Assembly (NCBI GenBank): GCA_030698575.1
Contig: JAUYMQ010000587.1
Span: 1 to 5,400 of the forward strand
Reading direction: 5' to 3'
DNA from: Deltaproteobacteria bacterium
GTDB lineage: Bacteria > JAUYMQ01
Length of the DNA: 5,400 bases
The notes under the pieces were generated by a model. It searched no databases and was not told where the DNA came from. It saw only the letters and a list, made by a program, of their open reading frames with translations. Each line of letters opens with the position of its first letter. Position 1 is the first letter of the stretch. This document shows positions 1 to 5,400 of the stretch, in pieces. Made by a program: the position numbers and the translations under genes.

Positions 1-1929
1 AGGGGCTGTAGGTGTAGGTGTCGCTCGTGGAAGGCCCCGTGGCCGCCGTCAGGCGGTCGAGACCGTCGTAGGTAAAGCTCCGGGAGGCGCTCGGGTCCAG
101 CGCGTCGGTCACCGATGCGATGTTGCCGCTCGGGTCATAGCCGTAGGCGAGATCCTGCGCCTGGCCGCCGTTGGACTGAATGCCCGAGAGGCGGCCGTTG
201 GGGTGGAAGGAGAAGTCCAGCGTGTCGCCGTTGCCGAGTGCGGCGTGCAAGAGCCCCCCGAACACGTCGTACTGGAGATCGGTCGCGTACCGATCCTGCC
301 CCTCGACCTTCTTCAAGAAGCCGTCGAGGTAAGTGCGCGTGACCACCTCGCCCGTGGGGAGCGTCAGCGTGGTGATGGCCCCGAGGGCGTTGTAGGTGGC
401 CTCTTCGGCGAAGGGGTGCCCGAAAAGCGTCTGCCCTACCTGGGTGATGCGGCCGAGGGGGTCGTACTGGAAGGTGCGCTGCCCCACGGCATCATCGATG
501 GCCGAGAGGCGCCCCTGGGCGTTCGGGCCCTGATCGTAGGTGTAGGTGGCCCGGGTCTGCGAAGCGCCGCCGCCGAGATCGAGCCGCTTCGCGCTCAGGC
601 GCGAGAGCGCGTCGAAATCGAACAGCAACTGGTTGCCCCGCGGGTCGGTGCGCGCCGTCATGCGCCCCACGGCGTCGTAGGCATACAGCCAGGTTCCCGC
701 GTCGGGATCGACGAGACGCCGGCGGCGGCCCAGGGTGTCGTAGGTCAGCGACGTGGCGTGTCCCTCGGGGTCGGTGATGCCGGCGAGCCGGTCGGTGAGA
801 TCATAGACGTAGCGCGTCGTCTGGGGGGTGGCGCCGTCGAAGTCCCGCATGGCCTGCGTGTTGCCGCGGGCATCGACGAGGACTTCCTGGGCCTTGCCGG
901 CCGGGTCGGTGCGGCGGCGGCTTTGATCCACCGCCCCGTCGCCGTCGAGATCTCCCACGAGGTAGGTAAACGCCGTCGTTCGGAGCACGCCCTGTTCATC
1001 GGGAGACGTCGTGGTGAGCGGTAGGCCGAGGGCATCGTACGTAAAAGCCGTCCCGGACTTGCTCTCGTCGAGCGGCACCAGCGAGGGTGCGGGATCGGTC
1101 GCCTTAAAGGGGAAGCCCGCTTTCGACACCCGCCCCAGCGAGTCGCGGAACGTATCTTCCAGGATCCAGTCGCTCGCATCACTCGGCCGCGCGGTGCGCA
1201 CGGCGCGCCCGAAGCCGTCGAGGTAGGCAAAGAGCTGGACCGTGTGCGTAGGCGCGCTCGCGGTGCCCGACTCCAGAATTTGCGTCAAGATGACCGCCGG
1301 AAAAACGCCGAGGTCGTAGCTGCGCTTCACCTGCGCCAGCCCCCCGCCAGCCGTGGCCTCCGTCGGTCGGCCCAGGGCGTCGTGCGTGAAGTCCGTCACG
1401 TTGCCGTCGGGTTCCGTGCGCCGCTTGAGCAGCCCGAGTCCCGGCGGCGCGCCGGGCGGGTCGTACTCGAAAAGCGCCGTCAGCGCCTCAGGCGTGCCAG
1501 CGGCCTCGACCACCTGCGTGGCATACGCGCCCGCGGGGCCGTAGGTGATCTGCCTCTTGATCTCGAGACCGCCCTCATCCGCGGTGATTTGGGAAACGTT
1601 GCCGTGGGCGTCGTAGGAAAAACCGGTCCGGACATAGGACTCCGCCGAGGTCAGGGGATCCTTGAGCCAGCGGCGGAGCGCGGTGATGTCACCCGTGGTG
1701 AGCGTCCCGAAAGTTGGGGCGCCGTCGTAGAGAACTTCCGTCTCCGCGATACGGTCTGCGAAGAGGCCGCTCGCCGGGGTGACGTAGACGTGCGAGGGGA
1801 GGCCGAAGCGGTTTGTCGTGGGATCAGCCGGGGTTGCGTATTCAAGAAAGGTGAAGCGCTCGCCGCCCGCCTGCGTCACGTCCCCCAGGAATTTCTCGGC
1901 CGTGGCATTGCCGCGGCTGTCGTACTCCG
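1..1929 (-). repeat. YD (RHS) repeat array within the large gene
   Basis: The frame encodes at least fourteen YD-type units with the pattern (F/Y)xYDxxGRxxxxxDxxG. The aromatic residue of each falls near residue 948 (TEYDSRGN), 1051, 1101, 1128 (H in place of Y), 1243, 1321, 1342, 1363, 1384, 1434, 1458, 1499, 1520, 1543 and 1566. The runs 1321-1342-1363-1384 and 1499-1520 keep an exact 21-residue period; others are spaced 23-50. Known: YD repeats build the spiral beta-shell of RHS and TcC/teneurin proteins. The array is still running at the window edge, so the RHS core and tip lie outside. Confidence 0.9.
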
Positions 1930-4765
1930 TGAGCGTCCGCGTGCTCATCGCCTGGGCGGGCGCGGCGGGGTCGAAGACCGTGGCGTCTTTCTGAACGGGC
2001 AGCGCCAGCCGCGCGGATGCCGCCCCCGGCGCCCCGGCGAAGCGCGCCTTCCAATCCGAGAAAGCGGCGAGCGTCGGATCGGAAGGGCTGAGCGAGCCCG
2101 TCGTCCCGTCAGCAAAGACCACGGTGGGCGCCGCGTCGGCCGCGCTCATGAAGGCGTAGGCCGCCTCCTCCTGCCGGAGCGGCGTGAGCCCCCCGCCCGG
2201 CGCTGGGCCCATCACGACCATGGACTTCTCGAGCCCCGCCAGCCCGTCCGCTTGGTGGAAGTGCCGCTCGACGACGGAGCCGTCGGCTTGTGTGACGGAA
2301 ACCATCTCGAACCCGCGGAACTCCCGCCGTGCGCCGTCGAAAATGCCGCCCGCGTAACCGAAGGTGGTCGTGGCCATCGATCCCGCCTGCCCCAGGCCGT
2401 CGTCGGTGGTGATCGCGCTCACGACCCAGACGGGCGTGGGGAGGTCCGGCTGGCCGTCGCCGCCCGTGTTGTCGAATAGGGTCGAGGGGACGTAGTCGAG
2501 CGAGGTGGTCGCCCCCAGGGGTGACACGATGCGGTTCAGCAGATCGGGCTTCGTTCCCTGGTTGAGATAAGTTTTCTTCAATCCCGCAGCCGCGGCAATG
2601 AGGATGTCGGGGAGCCCGTCGCCGTTCACGTCGGAAAGGCGCACGCCGAGATCCTTCGAGTTCTTGTCCACGAAGACCGCGTCCGCAGGGACGTTCCACG
2701 CGGCGTCCGGCACCCACGGGCTGCCGCCGTTCGTGGTTTGGTGGTTAATCCAGACGTTCAAGATGAGTGTACCGTTCTCGTCGCGCGCCTGCACGAGGTC
2801 GAGCGCCCCGTCGCCGTTTACATCGGCGATGCGCACCCCTTGGTCGTGGGTGATGGGAATGCCTTGGTTGAGTTTTTCAAAATCGATCAGCGGCGGCACG
2901 TCCCAGGCATCGTCTCGGACGAAATCCGTTCCGTCGTTCAGGTATGCGTTCACGGCCGTTGAGCCCGTGACGTTTGAGTCGAAGTTGGTCACGAGGTCGG
3001 TGAGCCCGTCGCCGTTCAGGTCGAAGAGGCGCTTTCCAAGGCGCAGGTGTGCGCACAGACTCACCCCGTTTCCGCCCAGGCAGAATTGATCCTGGACGAA
3101 GATGGAATCGAGCCGGCAGGCCGGCGTGTTAGCGGTGCAGATCGTGTAGCGGTCGTTCTGCAACGTATCGAAACCCGCCCCGTTGTTACGCTGATAGCCG
3201 CGATTCGTGAACTCGCTGGCGATGAAGATGAAGAATTTCGCCATGAGGAGATCCACGCGCCCGTCCCCGTTGAGATCCACTGGCTGAGTCGGCCCCTCGG
3301 GGTTGCTCCCCGATCCACCGTCGCGTAGTACGAAATGGTTCGCCAGGTCGATATTGTTGCTCCAGGAAGGCGTTGAAACCCAGGTCGAACCGTTGTTCAG
3401 ATAGGCGGCCCGATCGGTCCCCTGATAGCCCGCCGTACCGTCGCGCTCCCGTATCTGGAGTAGATCGAGGAGGCCGTCTCGGTCGAGGTCGAGGAAGGCA
3501 AAGCCCTGGTCCTTTCCCTTGTCGTCGACGAGATCCACCGGGATCGTCCAGGCGGGGCTGGCGGCGGCGTCGAAGCCGGTGCCGTTGTTCAGATAGACCT
3601 GCCGCCCCACGTTCTTCTTGGAACGAACCACGTCCACGAGGCCATCGCCGTTCACGTCGGCCAGCCGAACACCGGTGTCCTTCTTGTCGGTCTCGACGAA
3701 CTGAAGCAACCCGGGCAGATTCCAGCCGGCGGCCCCCTGATCGCTCCATCCTCTCGTGCCTCCGTTGCCCGTGTTGTCGGTGTAAGTGAAGACCGTGGGG
3801 GGTAGCGCCGTCACGCCGTCGCTTCCAATCTCCCGCACTGAGGCGAGAAGCGAGCGCCCCGAGTCGGTGCTTTGCGTGTACGCGAAGTCATACCGGCGCG
3901 CGAGGACCCCGTTCACCTTGACGTCGATCCGGGCCAGGCGCCGGTCGAGAAGCGTTTTGAATCCGGCGAGGTAGCTCTCCGGCTTGTCGGGCCGGTCCTC
4001 CGTCACGAACTCGATGGTCCTGAGATCGCCGACGGGTACGCCGCCTCGGTATGCGTAGGCGATGGCGGATAGGAGGGCCAGGTTGGTCCCGGAGGGCTGG
4101 GTGTAGGTGTAGCGGATTTCGTTCCCGTGGGCGTCAGTCACGCTGTCGAGGTGCCAGGCGAAGGGAAAACCGTTCGTCGGATGGACCACCCGCGCATCGG
4201 CGTTGAAGCCGTAACGCGAAACGGTCCCCTGCTTGTCGCGCACGACCCAGTAGTCGCCGCCCGAGGTTATGTGCTCGATGCGCAGGAAACTTTCGCGGCG
4301 CGTGTGATACGTGGCCGGCGACTGGTTGTCGAGAAGGAGGTCTTCCCCGTCGAGCTGGAAGGTGTCGGAGGCGCCGTAACCCGGAACCCCCTCACGGAGA
4401 GACCGCTGGATCGTCCCCGCGCCGTATCCCCATCCCACGCCGATCCAGCCGTTGCCCTGCTGGCTGCTATAGCCGATGGCCACCGGCGGCTGGACGCCCC
4501 CGGCCCCCTGGGGCGCCGCGATCGGCAATCGGGCCGTCGCCGCCCCCGTGAATGGGTCGCTCGAGGCAACCGACGACGACGCCACGCCCGGCGCCCCCGT
4601 ACCTCCGCGCGCCTGGATGACCGTCGAGCCGTCCGTCGGGTCGACGGCCGCCTGGGAAGGCGTCGGCGGGAACGCCACGAGAAGAGACAGGGCGAGGCAC
4701 AAAACACGCCGAAGGAGGGTCGCGTGGGACCACCTCCTTTGTGGAGCGTCCTTGATCTCCGACAA
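1..4765 (-). CDS. Secreted SpvB / FG-GAP / TcB-mid / YD-repeat (RHS) protein, C-terminus outside window
   Basis: Seen: one minus-strand frame stays open from an in-frame TGA at 4913-4915 to position 1. From the TTG at 4763-4765 it gives about 1,588 residues. Residues 1-39 form a signal peptide (RR at 19-20, hydrophobic LCLALSLLVAF, cut after SQA). An SpvB-like domain spans about 60-330 (YSSQQGNGWIGVGW at 99-112, PTVFTY ending at 328). FG-GAP loops lie at 370-720, a TcB-like middle at about 740-940 (REFRGFE 814-820), and YD repeats from about 948 to the edge. Known: this order is that of Tc-toxin B/C subunits and related SpvB/RHS proteins, where propeller and YD repeats form a shell around a C-terminal effector. 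Inferred: an exported or surface polymorphic-toxin-like or adhesive protein. The first in-frame ATG is residue 508, inside the propeller, so the start must be non-ATG. GTG 4865-4867 is an alternative. The family is secure; start and function are not. Confidence 0.93.
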   Translation of the reverse strand, partial: MSEIKDAPQRRWSHATLLRRVLCLALSLLVAFPPTPSQAAVDPTDGSTVIQARGGTGAPGVASSSVASSDPFTGAATARLPIAAPQGAGGVQPPVAIGYSSQQGNGWIGVGWGYGAGTIQRSLREGVPGYGASDTFQLDGEDLLLDNQSPATYHTRRESFLRIEHITSGGDYWVVRDKQGTVSRYGFNADARVVHPTNGFPFAWHLDSVTDAHGNEIRYTYTQPSGTNLALLSAIAYAYRGGVPVGDLRTIEFVTEDRPDKPESYLAGFKTLLDRRLARIDVKVNGVLARRYDFAYTQSTDSGRSLLASVREIGSDGVTALPPTVFTYTDNTGNGGTRGWSDQGAAGWNLPGLLQFVETDKKDTGVRLADVNGDGLVDVVRSKKNVGRQVYLNNGTGFDAAASPAWTIPVDLVDDKGKDQGFAFLDLDRDGLLDLLQIRERDGTAGYQGTDRAAYLNNGSTWVSTPSWSNNIDLANHFVLRDGGSGSNPEGPTQPVDLNGDGRVDLLMAKFFIFIASEFTNRGYQRNNGAGFDTLQNDRYTICTANTPACRLDSIFVQDQFCLGGNGVSLCAHLRLGKRLFDLNGDGLTDLVTNFDSNVTGSTAVNAYLNDGTDFVRDDAWDVPPLIDFEKLNQGIPITHDQGVRIADVNGDGALDLVQARDENGTLILNVWINHQTTNGGSPWVPDAAWNVPADAVFVDKNSKDLGVRLSDVNGDGLPDILIAAAAGLKKTYLNQGTKPDLLNRIVSPLGATTSLDYVPSTLFDNTGGDGQPDLPTPVWVVSAITTDDGLGQAGSMATTTFGYAGGIFDGARREFRGFEMVSVTQADGSVVERHFHQADGLAGLEKSMVVMGPAPGGGLTPLRQEEAAYAFMSAADAAPTVVFADGTTGSLSPSDPTLAAFSDWKARFAGAPGAASARLALPVQKDATVFDPAAPAQAMSTRTLTEYDSRGNATAEKFLGDVTQAGGERFTFLEYATPADPTTNRFGLPSHVYVTPASGLFADRIAETEVLYDGAPTFGTLTTGDITALRRWLKDPLTSAESYVRTGFSYDAHGNVSQITADEGGLEIKRQITYGPAGAYATQVVEAAGTPEALTALFEYDPPGAPPGLGLLKRRTEPDGNVTDFTHDALGRPTEATAGGGLAQVKRSYDLGVFPAVILTQILESGTASAPTHTVQLFAYLDGFGRAVRTARPSDASDWILEDTFRDSLGRVSKAGFPFKATDPAPSLVPLDESKSGTAFTYDALGLPLTTTSPDEQGVLRTTAFTYLVGDLDGDGAVDQSRRRTDPAGKAQEVLVDARGNTQAMRDFDGATPQTTRYVYDLTDRLAGITDPEGHATSLTYDTLGRRRRLVDPDAGTWLYAYDAVGRMTARTDPRGNQLLFDFDALSRLSAKRLDLGGGASQTRATYTYDQGPNAQGRLSAIDDAVGQRTFQYDPLGRITQVGQTLFGHPFAEEATYNALGAITTLTLPTGEVVTRTYLDGFLKKVEGQDRYATDLQYDVFGGLLHAALGNGDTLDFSFHPNGRLSGIQSNGGQAQDLAYGYDPSGNIASVTDALDPSASRSFTYDGLDRLTAATGPSTSDTYTYSP
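2606..3658 (-). repeat. Six FG-GAP/VCBS-type calcium-loop repeats within the large gene
   Basis: Six copies of a D-x-[ND]-x-D-G-x-x-D loop are encoded: DVNGDGLVD (3632-3658), DLDRDGLLD (3464-3490), DLNGDGRVD (3251-3277), DLNGDGLTD (2996-3022), DVNGDGALD (2798-2824) and DVNGDGLPD (2606-2632). They start at residues 370, 426, 497, 582, 648 and 712, so spacing is 56-85 residues. Most repeats also carry a YLNNG or YLNDG strand upstream or downstream, as in VCBS/FG-GAP blades. Known: such loops bind calcium in integrin-like beta-propellers. At the DNA level two copies share 16 identical bases (2619-2634 and 3645-3660), but the repeats as a whole have diverged. Confidence 0.88.
4649..4765 (-). other. 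Sec signal peptide region of the large YD-repeat protein
   Basis: From the TTG at 4763-4765, the first 39 residues have a charged n-region (KDAPQRRW, then LLRR), a hydrophobic core VLCLALSLLVAF and a helix-breaking PPTPSQA followed by AVDP, a good AxA-like site for signal peptidase I. The lone cysteine (residue 23) sits at the start of the hydrophobic core, too early for a typical lipobox, so this looks like a type I signal and not a lipoprotein signal. The RR pair is not followed by a convincing Tat motif. If translation started at GTG 4867 the n-region would be about 34 residues longer, unusually long for a signal peptide; this is the main reason for preferring TTG 4765. Confidence 0.7.
4727..4740 (-). 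promoter_or_regulatory. Very strong Shine-Dalgarno-like sequence without a well-placed in-frame start
   Basis: The minus strand reads AAAGGAGGTGGTCC, which matches the complement of the usual 16S rRNA 3' tail (GGATCACCTCCTTT) at 13 of 14 positions. The expected start would be 5-9 bases further on, but the large frame has only TCC-CAC-GCG-ACC there. The next in-frame TTG (4700-4702) is about 30 bases from the GGAGG and would leave a signal peptide with no basic n-region. The GTG overlapping the motif is in another frame. It is either a chance match inside the signal-peptide coding sequence or a sign that the start region is misread or frameshifted. Confidence 0.4.
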
Positions 4766-4864
4766 CCAGACTGTCAGGAAATCCAGACAGCCCGCGATAC
4801 GAGCCGTTGCGATGCGCCGGGCAGTAAACGAGAAAAGCGTATTGAATCGCCTGAGTACGGGAGA

Positions 4865-4879
4865 CACGCCGGCCGCTCC
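4865..4879 (-). promoter_or_regulatory. Alternative GTG start with GGAG ribosome binding site
   Basis: GTG at 4865-4867 is in frame with the large protein and is preceded by GGAG (4876-4879) with an 8-base spacer, the best-placed RBS/start pair in the open frame. It would add 34 residues (beginning VSPVLRRFNT) before the preferred TTG at 4765, putting the hydrophobic signal core at about residue 55. That is long for a signal peptide but known in some large exported proteins. The preferred TTG has no clear RBS, so the choice stays open. Confidence 0.35.
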
Positions 4880-4955
4880 AGTGGTGGTGCGGGCACAGGC
4901 AATGCACCCGCATCATGAAAGAGGAGCAAGAGGCGTGCCAGTTCCTGGATGTCGA

Positions 4956-4977
4956 TGGATTCGGGTTTGGGAATCCA
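4956..4977 (-). repeat. Inverted repeat just after the stop of the upstream gene
   Basis: TGGATTC (4956-4962) and GAATCCA (4971-4977) are perfect inverted arms of 7 bp around an 8-base spacer, beginning one base after the upstream gene's TAG on the minus strand. The position suits a transcript-end hairpin, but the stem is short and no T-run follows (TCGACATCC), so it is not a typical intrinsic terminator. It could act as a weak RNA-stabilising or pause hairpin, or be chance. Confidence 0.4.
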
Positions 4978-4978
4978 G

Positions 4979-5400
4979 CTAGCGGCCGGCGGCGCGGGAG
5001 CGCAGGGGCGGGTCGTCGCGGACGGCAAAGGCCTTCCGGGCCAGGAGATTCATGACGTCGTCCCCCTCGCTATTGTCCTTGATGAACTGCCGCAGGAGGC
5101 GCAGCGCGGCGGGGGCGGCGTCGGCGGCGAGGTGATCGAGAATTTCGGCCATCTGCTTGTCGTTGAAACGGAGATAGATTACCAGCGGATCGCGCCGGTC
5201 GATGCAGACTTCCTCGAGATCATCGTACTCGAGACCGTCGGCGACCTCCTCGACGGCCTCCACGAAGCGGGCCAGCAGGCGGCCGTCGAACCCGTCGGGA
5301 AAGTCGGCCTTCAGCTGTCGTTCGAGATCATCGCGCTGCCCGCGCTCCAGCCCGCCGGCAGCCTGTATTTCACCTTCGACTTCCTGCCGGGCGACCTCGG
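4979..5400 (-). CDS. Unrecognised acidic protein, C-terminal part (5' end outside window)
   Basis: The frame is open from the right edge of the window to TAG at 4979-4981, giving 139 complete residues. There is no in-frame ATG near the start, and the frame continues past 5400, so the GTG at 5261-5263 is more likely internal than a start. The protein is rich in D, E, R, A and L and looks mainly helical (LERQLKADFPDGFDGRLL, VEAVEEVADGLEYDDLEEV, then a short strand-like LVIYLRF and the helical AEILDHLAADAAPAALRLLR), ending in an arginine-rich tail. I see no signal peptide, membrane segment or catalytic motif in this part and do not recognise the family. Codon use (G/C at third positions) supports real coding. 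It is in the same direction as the large YD-repeat gene, about 213 bp upstream of that gene's preferred start, so co-transcription is possible but not shown. Confidence 0.8.
   Translation of the reverse strand, partial: EVARQEVEGEIQAAGGLERGQRDDLERQLKADFPDGFDGRLLARFVEAVEEVADGLEYDDLEEVCIDRRDPLVIYLRFNDKQMAEILDHLAADAAPAALRLLRQFIKDNSEGDDVMNLLARKAFAVRDDPPLRSRAAGR

Larger units (their letters stand above)
4766..4978 (-). other. Intergenic region between the unknown gene and the large YD-repeat gene
   Basis: About 213 bp with lower and more uneven GC than the flanking genes. It holds the inverted repeat at 4956-4977, the alternative GTG start with its RBS at 4865-4879, and a weak hairpin at 4771-4790 (CTGTC and GACAG arms, 10-base loop) ending a few bases before the preferred TTG. 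A mildly AT-rich patch at about 4815-4850 could hold a promoter, but I cannot identify a -35/-10 pair. No tRNA, small RNA or CRISPR repeat is visible. Confidence 0.5.

Noticed and set aside
203-1024. A 273-codon plus-strand frame (contains many VG/GV pairs)
   Set aside because: It is the complement of the YD-repeat codons; its regular GVxxGxR pattern mirrors the YD repeats on the other strand.
1244-2479. A 411-codon plus-strand frame rich in arginine and glycine
   Set aside because: It lies wholly opposite the YD/TcB-like frame, has the low-complexity R/G/A composition typical of antisense of GC-rich genes, and shows no domain. The opposing frame explains the DNA better.
2109-2717. Arginine-rich minus-strand frames (also 3186-3749, 4267-4707, 4467-4916 and 745-1230)
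   Set aside because: They are out-of-frame readings of the large gene, with no domain and skewed composition.
4727-4740. Plus-strand GGACCACCTCCTTT resembling the 3' end of 16S rRNA
   Set aside because: No further 16S rRNA sequence lies to its left; that stretch codes for the SpvB protein on the other strand. The match is simply the complement of a strong Shine-Dalgarno-like string.
4771-4790. Short hairpin (5-bp arms, 10-base loop) before the preferred TTG
   Set aside because: The stem is too short to claim a regulatory role; only noted in the intergenic entry.
4127-4918. A 263-codon plus-strand frame
   Set aside because: It runs opposite the SpvB domain and signal peptide and then through the gap; its C-terminal half is arginine-rich low-complexity sequence.
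5261-5263. GTG as the start of the upstream gene
   Set aside because: The frame continues open with similar composition to the window edge, and no good ribosome binding site precedes this GTG, so the gene more likely begins outside.

Overview
The window is a GC-rich (roughly two-thirds G+C by eye) bacterial segment in which all recognisable coding lies on the minus strand. Codon choice is strongly G/C at third positions and no gene in view starts with ATG. This fits a high-GC Gram-negative such as a myxobacterium, another former deltaproteobacterium, an acidobacterium or an uncultured high-GC lineage. The sequence does not allow a firmer taxonomic call.

Nearly the whole window (about 1-4765, read right to left) is one unbroken frame of about 1,588 codons that runs off the left edge without a stop. 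I translated it by hand. It gives a Sec-type signal peptide, an SpvB-like N-terminal domain, six FG-GAP/VCBS-type DxNGDG calcium-loop repeats, a TcB/TcdB-like middle region with an REFRGFE motif, and then a long series of YD (RHS) repeats. This is the order of the B and C components of ABC (Tc) toxins and of related SpvB/FG-GAP/RHS proteins: a propeller plus a YD-repeat shell that in studied relatives encloses a C-terminal effector. The RHS core motif and the variable C-terminal tip lie beyond position 1, so the cargo, if any, cannot be read here.

The right part (4979-5400) is the 3' end of a second minus-strand gene, an acidic helical protein that I do not recognise. Between the genes is about 213 bp holding a small inverted repeat just after the stop codon, a possible alternative GTG start for the large gene, and a short hairpin. 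A very strong Shine-Dalgarno-like sequence (AAAGGAGGTGGTCC) lies just inside the chosen coding frame without a well-spaced in-frame start.

The two genes share orientation and could be co-transcribed, with the unknown protein first and the SpvB/YD protein second, but nothing visible proves a functional link. Points worth a second look are the signal peptide on a Tc-like protein, the unresolved start codon, a four-cysteine insert between propeller repeats, and an extra DxDGDG calcium-loop motif embedded among the YD repeats.
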